Shown here: positions 45,585 through 54,957 of the stretch, piece by piece
How the letters are laid out: each line of letters opens with the position of its first letter
Position numbering within the stretch: position 1 is the stretch's first letter
From: Acidobacteriota bacterium
GTDB lineage: Bacteria > Aquificota > Aquificia > Aquificales > Aquificaceae
Direction: 5' to 3'
DNA length: 64,000 nt
Assembly: GCA_003696155.1 (NCBI GenBank)
Contig: RFFP01000022.1
Coordinates: 1-64,000 of the forward strand
Made by a program: the position numbers and the translations under genes
Notes under the pieces: model-generated
What the model was told of the DNA's origin: nothing
What the model saw: only the letters and a program-made list of their open reading frames with translations
Databases searched by the model: none

Positions 45585-45959
45585 ATGGAACAAAAGGCCC
45601 CCGACCTAGTGATAATACTACTCACCGGTAAGGAAAATCCCAAAAGGTTGCCCTCAGCCTTCTTTCTGGCATCCACCGCTGCCGCCGAGGATATGAACGT
45701 GGTGGTATACTTTACGGGACCTGCAACGGAGCTGCTAAAGAAAGGCGTGGCGGACAGCATATACCCTATGGAAGGCGGACAGCCCCTCTCCTACTTCATA
45801 AAGCTTGCCCTTGATAACGGCGTTCAGATGGTGGCATGCAAGCAGTCCCTGGACCTCAACGGCATGACGGAAGGGGACCTGGCTTACAGCTTTCCAGTTC
45901 TCACACCAACCCAAGCCCTACCAACCCTGGGTATGGCCGGCAGGGTCCTAACCTGGTAA
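45585..45959 (+). CDS. DsrE/DsrF-family sulfur-carrier protein
   Basis: A 124-residue DsrE-like protein. The conserved Cys85 lies in VACKQSLDLNGM, matching the DsrE3-type motif in which the Cys carries a persulfide. The N-terminal LVIILLTGKEN and VVVYFTGPATELL give the flavodoxin-like core. In sulfur-oxidising bacteria such proteins pass sulfane sulfur between TusA-like partners and oxidation enzymes. None of those is adjacent. An AAGGAGG ribosome site is present. The open frame upstream of the ATG is not used. It overlaps the GT9 gene by 12 nt. Confidence 0.87.
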   Translation: MEQKAPDLVIILLTGKENPKRLPSAFFLASTAAAEDMNVVVYFTGPATELLKKGVADSIYPMEGGQPLSYFIKLALDNGVQMVACKQSLDLNGMTEGDLAYSFPVLTPTQALPTLGMAGRVLTW

Positions 45960-46877
45960 AAAAGACAGCGCCTCCCTGAAGACTTCTGAGGGTTCTATCT
46001 GAAGGCAGGGGAAGTTCCCAAACTTACAGCTTCCCCTGCCGTGTATATGACAGGGTTGGCATTGAAGACCCTTTATTATAACCTTCCCCTCCCCTTCGCT
46101 GAGAGAAAAGCCTAGGGTTGGATGGGTCCCACCGTAGACCTGGATAGCTTTGATTCCCGCAGCCCTCGCCATATGGAGGAGTCCAGAGTCGTTACCTATA
46201 AAGAGGCTTGAGTTTTTTAGAACCGCCATGACGTCCAGAAGCTCAAGCTCACCGCATAGGTTTACGCCCTTCCAACCTTCCGTGTAAGCCCTGTCCCTAC
46301 TGTCACCAAGAAGAACAACGCTATAGCCATGCTCCGTAAGGAGCTCTACAACCCTTTTAAAGTATGGATAGCGCTTCTTCTCATACCTTGCACCCGGCCC
46401 TATGCATACGTAGCCCTTTCCCAGACGTTCTTCCCAGAGCTCTAGCCTTTCCTGAGAGATAAGGATTTTAGGCCTTCCACTGGAAACTCCTATGCTTTGC
46501 ATATAGGCATCTACAACGCTGTAAGGCTTTCTAAAGGACTTAAGGTAAACCGCAAGGCGCCTCCTTAGGCTCTCCTTTCTGTAGGAGACCCATACTCCAC
46601 CTAGCATAAGCCTAAGAAGGAAACTCTTAAGGTTCTTATGAAGGTCAATGTACAGATCAAAGCCTCTGAGTTTGTCTATGGTTTGTACTTTGAAAAGCTC
46701 TTCTTTGCTTACCTGAAGGACCTCCAGCCTTGGGTCCTCGAGGAAGGGCTCTCCATAGGGTGTAAAGGTAAGGAGGACGGGCCTGTAGCCCATCTTTATG
46801 AGGGGGTCTATGAGGCATGAGGTGAGGACTACATCACCCAGGGAGGAGAACCTTACTATTAGAGCTCTCTTATCCAC
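45948..46877 (-). CDS. Glycosyltransferase family 9 (heptosyltransferase-like)
   Basis: A 309-residue GT-B protein of family GT9. The N-terminal LIVRFSSLGDVVLTS and the C-terminal LLGDSRDRA and FIGNDSGLLHMARAAGIKAI are the heptosyltransferase signatures (WaaC/WaaF/WaaQ). It would add heptose or a related sugar to the LPS core from ADP-heptose on the cytoplasmic side. The end overlaps moaD by 8 nt, and moaD in turn lies 1 nt behind purH. Confidence 0.9.
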   Translation of the reverse strand: MDKRALIVRFSSLGDVVLTSCLIDPLIKMGYRPVLLTFTPYGEPFLEDPRLEVLQVSKEELFKVQTIDKLRGFDLYIDLHKNLKSFLLRLMLGGVWVSYRKESLRRRLAVYLKSFRKPYSVVDAYMQSIGVSSGRPKILISQERLELWEERLGKGYVCIGPGARYEKKRYPYFKRVVELLTEHGYSVVLLGDSRDRAYTEGWKGVNLCGELELLDVMAVLKNSSLFIGNDSGLLHMARAAGIKAIQVYGGTHPTLGFSLSEGEGKVIIKGLQCQPCHIHGRGSCKFGNFPCLQIEPSEVFREALSFLPG

Positions 46878-47103
46878 CGCTCACTGGGGGTATGATGGCC
46901 ACTCTTTCCTTGCCGAAGAGCTCAAAGTCCTCAGAGACGTACTCCTCGTTTACCGCAAACCTTACCACATCCCAGAGGGATTGGAGCTCTGGATATTTAT
47001 CCTTTAAAAACCTCCTCAGCTGTTTCACACTTCCGCTAAATTCTACCTCTTCCTGGGCCTTTCCAAGCCTTTCTCTTACTATGGAAAAGTACAGCAGTAC
47101 CAT
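46870..47103 (-). CDS. moaD: MoaD/ThiS-family sulfur carrier protein
   Basis: A 77-residue ubiquitin-fold protein that ends in PPVSGG, the Gly-Gly tail that becomes thiocarboxylated. It begins [20 protein letters not shown], as in molybdopterin synthase small subunit. The tail and length favour MoaD over ThiS. The start lies 1 nt after purH and the end overlaps the GT9 gene by 8 nt, so it is probably in the purH transcript. moaE is not in the window. Confidence 0.87.
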   Translation of the reverse strand: MVLLYFSIVRERLGKAQEEVEFSGSVKQLRRFLKDKYPELQSLWDVVRFAVNEEYVSEDFELFGKERVAIIPPVSGG

Positions 47104-47104
47104 G

Positions 47105-48622
47105 TCAGTGTCTGAAGTGCCTAGTGCCAGTGAAAACCATTGCCATGTGGTGCTCGTTGACCGCTTGTATGACTTCCTTGTCCCTTATGGATCCACCCGG
47201 CTGGATTATGGCAGTTATACCTGCACTGTGGGCAAGGTCTACGCTGTCTCTAAAGGGGAAGAAGGCCTCTGAGGCAAGCACACTGCCCCTTAGGTCAAAT
47301 CCATACATCTGAGCCCTGTTTATGGCGCATCGAAGGCTGTCAACCCTTGATACGTTCCCCGACCCTATTGCCAAAGTCCTACCATCCTTGGCTATGACCA
47401 CGCTGTTAGACCTCACAAACTTGCACACCTTCCAGGCAAAGAGCATATCTTCCATTTCCCTCTCAGTAGGTTGTTTCTCGGATACTACATCGAGCTTATC
47501 GTAGTCTAAGTTATCCTCTTCCTGCACAAGGTATCCACCGCTTACCTTCTTTATATCAAAGGATTTAGAAAATCCCAAAGCTTGCACAACCCTTAGGTTT
47601 TTCTTCTTAGCCAATACCTCAAGGGCTTCCTCTGAAAAGTCGGGAGCAACCACCACCTCAAGGAAAACCTCCTTTAGTCTTTCTGCAAGCTCCTTCTCCA
47701 CCCTGTAGTTTAAGGCTACTATTCCCCCAAAGGCAGACTCGGGATCTGAGGAGAAAGCCTTCTCAAAGGCTTGTGTGTGGTCTTTGTCAAGAGCCACACC
47801 GCAAGGGTTTGTATGCTTTACAATTACGCAGGCTGGCTTTGAAAACTCACTTACGAGCCTGAAGGCACAGTCCGCATCAAGGTAGTTGTTGTAGGACATT
47901 TCCTTACCCTGAAGAACCTTAGCCTGGGCTATACCTAGAGTCTCCAAAGGGTTCAGATAGAGCCAGCCCTTCTGGTGAGGATTCTCACCGTATCTTAGGG
48001 TTCTGTACAGCTTCATAGGTAAAGCGGAAAGCTCCAACCGCTCCTCTACTTCAAAGAGGTTGGAGAAGTATGAAGATATAAGGCCATCGTAGTAGGCGGT
48101 ATAGGAAAAGGCTTTAATGGCTAGCCTTCTTCTCTCCCTTAAGCTTAAACCACCCTCTTCAAGCCTTTTTGCTACCCATCCGTAGTCCCTTGGGTCTACC
48201 ACCACAACAACCCTGTAAAAGTTCTTGGCAGATGCCCTTATAAGGGCCGGACCACCTATATCTATAAATTCCAAAAGCTCCCTCTCTTCTAAACCTTCCC
48301 CCATCTTCTCCTCAAACGGGTACAGGTTTACCACCACAAGGTCTATGGGTACTATCCCCAACCTCCTTATGTCCTCCTTATCTTCTTCTACCCAATCTCT
48401 GTAGAGTATGCCCCCGTGCACCGCAGGATGGAGCGTCTTTACCCTACCATCTAGTATTTCAGGAAAGCCAGTAAGCTCTTCTATCCTCTTAACCCTATAG
48501 CCCCTATCTTCTATAAACCTTGCAGTCCCACCCGTCGAAAGCAATTCCCAGCCGAGCTTTTCCAAGGCTTTTAGAAGATCCTCTAAGCCTTCCTTGTAGT
48601 AAACGGATATAAGGGCCCTCAT
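47105..48622 (-). CDS. purH: Bifunctional AICAR formyltransferase/IMP cyclohydrolase
   Basis: A 505-residue PurH that catalyses the last two steps of IMP synthesis. The N-terminal cyclohydrolase (MGS-like) has [16 protein letters not shown] and [15 protein letters not shown]. The formyltransferase domain has [23 protein letters not shown] and the C-terminal [13 protein letters not shown] with QPGGSIRD. The ATG at 48622 was chosen because the open frame upstream lies over the divergent radical SAM gene. Confidence 0.97.
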   Translation of the reverse strand: MRALISVYYKEGLEDLLKALEKLGWELLSTGGTARFIEDRGYRVKRIEELTGFPEILDGRVKTLHPAVHGGILYRDWVEEDKEDIRRLGIVPIDLVVVNLYPFEEKMGEGLEERELLEFIDIGGPALIRASAKNFYRVVVVVDPRDYGWVAKRLEEGGLSLRERRRLAIKAFSYTAYYDGLISSYFSNLFEVEERLELSALPMKLYRTLRYGENPHQKGWLYLNPLETLGIAQAKVLQGKEMSYNNYLDADCAFRLVSEFSKPACVIVKHTNPCGVALDKDHTQAFEKAFSSDPESAFGGIVALNYRVEKELAERLKEVFLEVVVAPDFSEEALEVLAKKKNLRVVQALGFSKSFDIKKVSGGYLVQEEDNLDYDKLDVVSEKQPTEREMEDMLFAWKVCKFVRSNSVVIAKDGRTLAIGSGNVSRVDSLRCAINRAQMYGFDLRGSVLASEAFFPFRDSVDLAHSAGITAIIQPGGSIRDKEVIQAVNEHHMAMVFTGTRHFRH

Positions 48623-48647
48623 GGAAGGTTTATATTTTAACCCAAGG

Positions 48648-49730
48648 ATGGACGATAAGCAAAAGCTCAGGATACTTTCAAGGTTGGCCGCCTTTGAAAG
48701 GGATGAGAGCCTGGACCTGGAGAGTTGCATATATATGGCATCTACTCCAAAGGGCAGGTTGCCCATACTGAAAGTCATGCAGAGTACCATGTGCGATAAA
48801 AACTGCCTCTACTGTGCTTTCAGGAGGGACAGGGAAGAGACGCCAAGGCTCTACATATCCCCAGAAGCTCTTGCAAAGGGTTTTATGGAGCTTTATAAGT
48901 CTGGAAAGGTAAAAGGTATATTTCTGTCTTCGGGCATCTTTGGTCATCCCGAGTTTACCATGGAAAAACTCGTAGATACAGCCAAGATACTCAGAGAAAA
49001 GTATAAGTACAGGGATTATATACACCTTAAGCTTATGCCCGGCGTATCCTTGCAAACTGTAGAAGAGGCCATAAAGGTTGCAAATAGGGTATCTATAAAC
49101 ATTGAAACAAGCAAGGAGGAAAGACTTCAAAGGATAGCTAAGGGCAAGAGCATACTAAGGGACATGCTTCCTAAGATGGAGCACATAAGTAGGCTGTTAG
49201 AGAACTACAGGGGCAAAAGCCAGATAACCCAGATGATGGTGGGCCTTGAGGACGAAAAGGACGAGGAGATAATAAAGGTTGTAGACTTTCTCAACAGACG
49301 TTTTAAGGTTAGCAGGGTATACTTCAGCGCCTTTTTCCCCATAAAAGGCACACCCCTTGAAAACAGACCTGCCGAATCACCAAAAAGAGAGCACAGGCTC
49401 TATCAGGTGGACTTTCTGATAAGAGAATATGGCTTTGACTTCGAGGAGCTAAGGCCCATACTCAAGGATGGAAACCTGCCCTTGGATGTGGACCCAAAAA
49501 CCGCCTGGGCTGAGGCAAACTTCCACATCTTCCCCGTGGAGCTCAACACTGCGGATTACTGGACGCTTATAAGGGTGCCCGGTATAGGCAAAGAAACAGC
49601 TAAGGAGATAATAAGGAGAAGAAAAGAGAAGAAGCTCACATCACCCGAAGACCTGAAGGGCATAAAAAATCTCAGAAAAATACTTAGATACTCAACCCTT
49701 CAAGGGAGGTACTACGTCAAAGATGTGTGA
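48648..49730 (+). CDS. Radical SAM protein of the putative DNA modification/repair (UDG-linked) family
   Basis: A 360-residue protein. The radical SAM motif is CDKNCLYC (Cys49, Cys53, Cys56), preceded by MQSTM. Conserved family blocks include SSGIFGHPEFTMEKLV, YIHLKLMPG and NIETSKEERL. A C-terminal helix-hairpin-helix (RVPGIGKETAKEI) would bind DNA. This matches the family usually coupled to a uracil-DNA-glycosylase-like protein, but no such gene lies next to it here. The start at 48648 follows AAGG. It overlaps lysA by 39 nt at the 3' end. Confidence 0.85.
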   Translation: MDDKQKLRILSRLAAFERDESLDLESCIYMASTPKGRLPILKVMQSTMCDKNCLYCAFRRDREETPRLYISPEALAKGFMELYKSGKVKGIFLSSGIFGHPEFTMEKLVDTAKILREKYKYRDYIHLKLMPGVSLQTVEEAIKVANRVSINIETSKEERLQRIAKGKSILRDMLPKMEHISRLLENYRGKSQITQMMVGLEDEKDEEIIKVVDFLNRRFKVSRVYFSAFFPIKGTPLENRPAESPKREHRLYQVDFLIREYGFDFEELRPILKDGNLPLDVDPKTAWAEANFHIFPVELNTADYWTLIRVPGIGKETAKEIIRRRKEKKLTSPEDLKGIKNLRKILRYSTLQGRYYVKDV

Positions 49731-50954
49731 GTACTCCTCTCTCTCCCTTATGACCCTATGGTAACCCTTCTCGACGAGCACCTCGCAGGCTCTGGGTCTT
49801 AGGTTGTACTGGGAAGACATGGCAAATCCATAAGCACCTACGGACAGCACTGCCAGATAATCCCCTCTTTCCATTATGGGCAGTTCTCTGTCCAAGGCAA
49901 GAAAGTCTCCCGTTTCACATATGGGTCCTACCAAGTCTACCTTCACATGGGCCCTATCACTCTTTATTACAGGCAATACGTGGTGATAGGCCTGATACAT
50001 GGCAGGTCTTACCAAGTCGTTCATACCAGCGTCCACTATGACAAAGTGCTTGTGCCCCTTATCCTTGAGAAATTGCACCTGTGTAAGAAGTACTCCGGCA
50101 TTGCCCACTATGGACCTTCCAGGCTCCAGCACGAGCCTTGCGTTAACACCTTTTAGCTCTGGAAGTATGGCTTCCGCGAGGTCCTTGGGCTCTGGGTTGG
50201 ATTGGTCTGGCTTGTACTTTATACCCAGCCCACCACCGAGGTTTATATACTCTATGTTGAACCCCTCTTTTATAAGTTGGTTGTAAAGGTCCACCACTTT
50301 CTGAGTTGCCTCTATGTATGGGGAAACGTCCAGTATCTGAGAACCTATATGACAGTGGATGCCTACCACTTTAAGGTTTTTTAGGCTTCCAGCATATCGG
50401 TATTCCCTCATTGCCTCCTTTATATCCACACCGAACTTGCTCTTTTTCATACCAGTGGATATGTATGGATGGGTCTTTGGGTCCACATCGGGGTTTACCC
50501 TTATGGCTACCCTTGCCTTCTTTCCCAGCTTTCCAGCCACCTGGTTGAGCACATCAAGCTCCATGTAAGACTCTACGTTAAACATGAGTATGTCAGATTC
50601 AAGGGCGTACTCGACTTCCCTTAACGTTTTTCCCACACCTGCGTACACTATCTTTGAAGGCTCAATTCCAGCAAGAAGACTTGCGTAAAGCTCTCCCCCA
50701 GAGACTATATCCGCACCGGCTCCCTCCTCCTTAGCTAGGGCTATAATATGTGGGTTGAAGTTTGCCTTGACCGCGTAGCAGATAAGCGCCCCTGGAAAGG
50801 CCTCCTTGTATGCTCTTATCCTATCCCTTATGTAGCTTGAGCTGTATACGTACAGGGGAGTTCCCAACTCTTCTGCAAGCCCCTTTAGAGGTAAACCCTC
50901 AAGGTAAAGCTCCCCTTCTCTATACTCAAGGTAGGGATTGTATTCGGAAAGCAT
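49692..50954 (-). CDS. lysA: Diaminopimelate decarboxylase
   Basis: A 420-residue PLP enzyme that makes L-lysine from meso-diaminopimelate. The PLP lysine is in YAVKANFN near residue 60. GIHCHIGSQ, LEPGRSIVGNAG and GPICETGDFLA follow, then the C-terminal YGFAMSSQYN. The ATG follows a GGAGGTAAG ribosome site at the end of pgsA, so pgsA and lysA share a transcript. Confidence 0.97.
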   Translation of the reverse strand: MLSEYNPYLEYREGELYLEGLPLKGLAEELGTPLYVYSSSYIRDRIRAYKEAFPGALICYAVKANFNPHIIALAKEEGAGADIVSGGELYASLLAGIEPSKIVYAGVGKTLREVEYALESDILMFNVESYMELDVLNQVAGKLGKKARVAIRVNPDVDPKTHPYISTGMKKSKFGVDIKEAMREYRYAGSLKNLKVVGIHCHIGSQILDVSPYIEATQKVVDLYNQLIKEGFNIEYINLGGGLGIKYKPDQSNPEPKDLAEAILPELKGVNARLVLEPGRSIVGNAGVLLTQVQFLKDKGHKHFVIVDAGMNDLVRPAMYQAYHHVLPVIKSDRAHVKVDLVGPICETGDFLALDRELPIMERGDYLAVLSVGAYGFAMSSQYNLRPRACEVLVEKGYHRVIREREEYSHIFDVVPPLKG

Positions 50955-50956
50955 GC

Positions 50957-51454
50957 TTACCTCCTTTCAAAGGTTAGATATTTTAGCATATAGTCATAAA
51001 GGGAAAGGTAGGCAAAGGCAACAGATAACCATAGAAGGGTGGACGAGAGCCCAAGACCTAAGCACAGGGACAGGAGGGTAAGGAACTCAAAAAAAGCCTT
51101 TGCCTTGCCAAGGTAGGAAGCTTTCATTACATACCCCTTCTCCACTGCCAAGCTCCTTAAGAAGGAAAGGAAGAGCTCCCTAAGAAGTAGTAAAACAAAG
51201 GCGAGCAGCTGTACATCCTTCACATAGAGGAAAAAGGATAGCACAGACAAGACAAAGGCCTTGTCCACCATGGGGTCAAGTAAAGCTCCTACCCTGCTTG
51301 TATTGTTCGTTTTCCTCGCGACCTCACCGTCCAGCCAGTCGGAAAGACCAGCAAACAAAACCAAGAAGAAAGCTAAAAGCCTGCTGTCCCTCTCAAGAAA
51401 GTATAGGGTGGGGAATATCAGAAAAAACCTGATAAGGGTTATGAGTAAGGGCAT
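50957..51454 (-). CDS. pgsA: CDP-diacylglycerol-glycerol-3-phosphate 3-phosphatidyltransferase
   Basis: A 165-residue membrane enzyme of the CDP-alcohol phosphatidyltransferase family. The catalytic motif is SDWLDGEVARKTNNTSRVG followed by LLDPMVDK, which gives the D-G-x2-A-R-x8-G-x3-D-x3-D pattern. It makes phosphatidylglycerolphosphate for phosphatidylglycerol. About four to five hydrophobic segments are present. It overlaps the lipoate-ligase-like gene by 16 nt. Confidence 0.9.
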   Translation of the reverse strand: MPLLITLIRFFLIFPTLYFLERDSRLLAFFLVLFAGLSDWLDGEVARKTNNTSRVGALLDPMVDKAFVLSVLSFFLYVKDVQLLAFVLLLLRELFLSFLRSLAVEKGYVMKASYLGKAKAFFEFLTLLSLCLGLGLSSTLLWLSVAFAYLSLYDYMLKYLTFERR

Positions 51455-52095
51455 AGTTCTTCCTTCACCTTATAAAGGACCCTTAAGACCTCACCTTCCT
51501 CTATGTTTAGCTCTTCCAAACTTACTATCCTGTCCTTTAACTTCCTTTCCCCAACCCCCGTAAGCTTTTCAAGGAGTTGGTAATCTAAGCTGAGGAATAG
51601 ACTCCCATGTATAAGGAAAGCGTTTTTCATAAGCCTCATGGCACAGGCAACCACCTTTTTACCCTCTATGGTAAGCTCCCCAAAGGTAGGATAGAAGTAG
51701 CAGAAGTATGAGCTGTATCCACCTCTGAAGGAACTCATATCAAGTTTAGGAAGAAGACCCTTAAGAACATCCAAGAGAACTCCCATAAAGTTCCTGTATA
51801 TTTTACTAAAGCTCCCTCCCCAATGGGACCTAAGCCCTACATAGGAAAAGGAGATATCGCTTCCATGAAGGAGAGCACCGCCACCTGTGGGTCTTCTTAC
51901 CGTAGGTAGGGGAAAGCTAAGGAGCTCCTGGGAATAGCCTATGCTTAAAGTCGGTCTACTCCAACGATAAAGCCTAAGAGCTGGACTTTGTCCACCTTCT
52001 ACCTTCATAAGGTTTTCATAATCCCTCCTCATATTCTCCTCACCCTCTAGCACTTCCATATGGAGAGCTATATCATAGAAACCCTTACTTTCCAC
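51439..52095 (-). CDS. Lipoate/octanoate-protein ligase or transferase family
   Basis: A 218-residue biotin/lipoate A/B ligase-fold protein. The core motif RRPTGGGALLHGSDISFSY near residue 68 binds the lipoyl or octanoyl adenylate. A later KVVACAMRLMKNAFLIHGSL matches the GSAQR..HG region of LplA and LipM but with changes (Ala-Met instead of Ser-Ala-Gln). It has only the catalytic domain, so it could be LipM-like octanoyltransferase rather than LplA. It would supply lipoyl groups to GcvH. The start is GTG with TAAAAT 8 nt upstream. Confidence 0.82.
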   Translation of the reverse strand: MESKGFYDIALHMEVLEGEENMRRDYENLMKVEGGQSPALRLYRWSRPTLSIGYSQELLSFPLPTVRRPTGGGALLHGSDISFSYVGLRSHWGGSFSKIYRNFMGVLLDVLKGLLPKLDMSSFRGGYSSYFCYFYPTFGELTIEGKKVVACAMRLMKNAFLIHGSLFLSLDYQLLEKLTGVGERKLKDRIVSLEELNIEEGEVLRVLYKVKEELCPYS

Positions 52096-52103
52096 AGCCT
52101 ATT

Positions 52104-52109
52104 ATTTTA
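52104..52109 (-). promoter_or_regulatory. -10 box TAAAAT ahead of the lipoate-ligase-like gene
   Basis: TAAAAT on the minus strand (52109 to 52104) followed by 8 nt and the GTG at 52095. The divergent AAA+ gene ATG lies at 52115, so both promoters lie in 19 bp. A TATTAT (52100-52105) on the plus strand ends 9 nt before that ATG. Confidence 0.45.
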
Positions 52110-52114
52110 TATTC

Positions 52115-54916
52115 ATGAAGTTTTTAGAAAGGCTTTTTTCAGGAAAGGAAAGAGAGGAGAAAGGCAGAATAGAGCTCCAAACTCCTAAGGGTACTCTCCA
52201 GATCAACCCAGAGGACCTTTTTGAAAAGGACCCAGATGCACGTATAGAGGAGTTCTGGGTGGATGCTATGGACGTGTCCGAAGATGGATACTGGCTACTT
52301 GTAGGTAGAAGGTACGGCATAGTCCAGCTTTACGATTGGAGTGGAAAGCTCCACAGGCTACCCTCCAGACCACCAGCTCAGGTTATAACCAACGTGCTCT
52401 TTAGGGGCAAGTATCTTGGTCTTATCACTCCACCCTACCTTGTAGTTTACCTTATGGAAGACCCGAGAAACCCCCAGAGTTGGAAGAGCTTTAGAACGAC
52501 CCAAGAGGGAATTAGGGCTTCCGTAGGTCTTGACATAAAAGGGAATCTATTGGCCTACGGTGTGGTAGGTGAGCGTGTCTACGTTATAGACATATCAGGG
52601 GGCTTTGCCTCTCAGGGTCTTGATTTCAAGAGCGTCTTTTCTTACTCCGAGTCTCGCATAGGGGAGCTTAGAACCCTTAGGTTTTTGGGTCAGAACAAGT
52701 TGACCCTTTCTGGAACCGATGGGGTTGCCCTGTACGACCTGGGTGGAAGGCTTCTGGGAAAGGTTGATAAGCCCTCGGGCAAGGCTGTAGCCCTTCACAA
52801 GGAGGGCATCATAGTTGCAGATGGCACAAACCTACTTATGTATGACTACGATCTGAAGGAGGAGCTTGGCAGAGTGGAGACACCCATAAACATTGCCCAT
52901 ATGGACCTATCACCCGACGAGGACCTTCTCTTCCTTGCAGACGCTGAAAGAAACCTCCTGTCCGTGGTTTACCTTCCAAACTGGCAGGTTTTGAAAACCC
53001 TTGAAGGCTTTGGCTACTCCATAGTAAGGGTCTCTCCCGATGGCACCATATACACCTGCACTTACACAGATACGGAGGACAAGAGGCTATACAGCCTCAG
53101 AGCTCTGACCACAAACCTATCTAACTTTCTCTATCAGGAAGAGAGACAAAGGCAGATGGTAAAGAGGGCAAGGGAAAGCCTCAACAGCTTAAAAGTCAAG
53201 CTCAAGAGGTCGGCGCTGGACCAAAACCCTGAGGATATGGAAGACTACAAGAGGCTCCTCTCCATGGACATGCCATTAAGGGAGGTAAGGGAGGTAATAA
53301 GGCAGGCAAGGGATTTGGTGGAAGAGTACAAGTTTGAAGCCTTTTTGGCTCAGATGAGGGGGAGAATGGCAGAGGGTACCCTTCAGGGAGAGCATCTTAA
53401 AGAGGTAGAAAGCAGGATGAAGACAGAAAGGGAAGGTAGGCTCTCCAAGCTTGAAACTCTAAGGTCTGAGATGGAAGGCTACTTTAAAGAGCTTTTGGAG
53501 AAACATCTAAGAGCGGTCAGGGAAGCTATAGAGAGGGTGGAAGACATGGACATGCTTGACCTTGAAGCTCTCCCGGAAGTAAAGAGCGCCAGAGAAGCCT
53601 TCCATAAGTTACCTGCAGCTATGAGCAGCGAAGCCCAAAGTCTGCTGACAAAGAGCCTTCAGGAAAGGGTTATAAGGGACAGGCTCAAAAAGAGCAGGAT
53701 AGTTTTAGAGGAAGATAGGGTTATATTCGGTAAGGAGGACTTTCCCAGGTTTTCAGGGGAGAGAAGAAGACTACGCTGGAGGATAAAGGTAGAGGATAAA
53801 TTCCTGATGGACGGTGAACCCTATGTCAGGGTAGCTTTTGAGAGGGAGGACGGTGTACTTTTAGAACCCAAGAGGCATTCAAACCTGCTCCCCGAGAGTG
53901 CCCTAAAGCACCTACCCAAATGGGTAAGGAGCTATCTAAGACATCTGAACGGCCTTTTTGCTTACGAGCCTTACAGACTTCCCCATTTTGTTGCCTATGA
54001 GGAAACTCCATGGTTTGTGCACAATCTGGAGAGGTTTGTAAGGTTTGTCAAGGAGCAACTTCTCTACTCTGAGGGCATACTCATACTTGAGGGTGACGCG
54101 GGCGTGGGTAAGAACTTCCTCGTTGAGGTGTTCTCAGCCCTAACCAACAGACCCCTTTACATAATACCTTGTAACTCCAAGATGGAAAAGGAGGACATAA
54201 CCTTTATCTACGAGTTTGAACCGAGGCGAGGAACGCGGAGGGTCTATTCGGACCTTGTTAAGGCCCTGCAAACACCGGGGGCGGTCATATATTTTGACGA
54301 GATAAACACCCTTCCCCCATCTTTGATTAAGATTTTTAACCCGCTCTTTGACTACAGAAGGTATTTAACCCTACCTACTGGAGAGGTTATAAAGCCTCAC
54401 AGGGACGTTGTATTCTTGGGCGGTATGAACCCACAGAATTACCTGGGCGTGTCCGAACTCCCTCAGGATGTGAAGTCCAGGGCTGATATACTCTACATAG
54501 ACTACCCACCCTTTGAAGACGGTAAGGGCATGTACTATCCTGACGAGGCTATAATCTTAAAGGACTACGTAAGAGAACTCTCAAGCCTTTCCCTTGAGGA
54601 GTTTGTATATCTATGGTATGGCATAGTGAACGGTGTGGGTTCTGTAAGGGACAGGGAGGTTTACGAGGCCCATATATGGAAACTGTTTGAACTGTTAAAA
54701 CTGGCAAATACCATAAGAAAGGCATACAGAGCCTATCAGATGCAACAGTCTGAGGAGCCTGTAGACTTTGTATTCTCTATTAGGGATACCATAAGATGTG
54801 CCAGAAGGCTAAGCAGGTATGAAAGCGTAAAGGCTTTAGTCCTCGATACGGTGCTAACCAAGGTAAGTTCACCCCTTGAGAAGGAGATAATTAAAAGTCT
54901 TGTAGAAAAAGCTTAA
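52115..54916 (+). CDS. Large AAA+ ATPase with N-terminal beta-propeller-like region and coiled coil
   Basis: A 933-residue protein. Residues about 40-330 show repeated beta-propeller-like units (VSEDGYWLLVGRRYG, SPDEDLLFLADAERN, SPDGTIYTCTYTD). Residues about 340-540 are charged and helical, a likely coiled coil. The C-terminal 300 residues are an AAA+ module of the dynein/MoxR type: Walker A GDAGVGKN (660-667), Walker B AVIYFDEIN (Asp near 728), sensor 1 GGMNPQNY near 770. MoxR-type ATPases remodel partner complexes, usually with a VWA protein; none is adjacent. The role of this fusion is unknown. Confidence 0.82.
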   Translation: MKFLERLFSGKEREEKGRIELQTPKGTLQINPEDLFEKDPDARIEEFWVDAMDVSEDGYWLLVGRRYGIVQLYDWSGKLHRLPSRPPAQVITNVLFRGKYLGLITPPYLVVYLMEDPRNPQSWKSFRTTQEGIRASVGLDIKGNLLAYGVVGERVYVIDISGGFASQGLDFKSVFSYSESRIGELRTLRFLGQNKLTLSGTDGVALYDLGGRLLGKVDKPSGKAVALHKEGIIVADGTNLLMYDYDLKEELGRVETPINIAHMDLSPDEDLLFLADAERNLLSVVYLPNWQVLKTLEGFGYSIVRVSPDGTIYTCTYTDTEDKRLYSLRALTTNLSNFLYQEERQRQMVKRARESLNSLKVKLKRSALDQNPEDMEDYKRLLSMDMPLREVREVIRQARDLVEEYKFEAFLAQMRGRMAEGTLQGEHLKEVESRMKTEREGRLSKLETLRSEMEGYFKELLEKHLRAVREAIERVEDMDMLDLEALPEVKSAREAFHKLPAAMSSEAQSLLTKSLQERVIRDRLKKSRIVLEEDRVIFGKEDFPRFSGERRRLRWRIKVEDKFLMDGEPYVRVAFEREDGVLLEPKRHSNLLPESALKHLPKWVRSYLRHLNGLFAYEPYRLPHFVAYEETPWFVHNLERFVRFVKEQLLYSEGILILEGDAGVGKNFLVEVFSALTNRPLYIIPCNSKMEKEDITFIYEFEPRRGTRRVYSDLVKALQTPGAVIYFDEINTLPPSLIKIFNPLFDYRRYLTLPTGEVIKPHRDVVFLGGMNPQNYLGVSELPQDVKSRADILYIDYPPFEDGKGMYYPDEAIILKDYVRELSSLSLEEFVYLWYGIVNGVGSVRDREVYEAHIWKLFELLKLANTIRKAYRAYQMQQSEEPVDFVFSIRDTIRCARRLSRYESVKALVLDTVLTKVSSPLEKEIIKSLVEKA

Positions 54917-54944
54917 TTTATGAACAACACCATGCAGTGTGTTT

Positions 54945-54950
54945 TAATAT
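54945..54950 (+). promoter_or_regulatory. rng: -10 box TAATAT ahead of rng (leaderless start predicted)
   Basis: TAATAT followed by 7 nt and the ATG at 54958. No Shine-Dalgarno precedes it. It would drive the whole rng-to-rsmG run, about 8.8 kb without a clear internal terminator. Confidence 0.5.
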
Positions 54951-54957
54951 TACCTGC

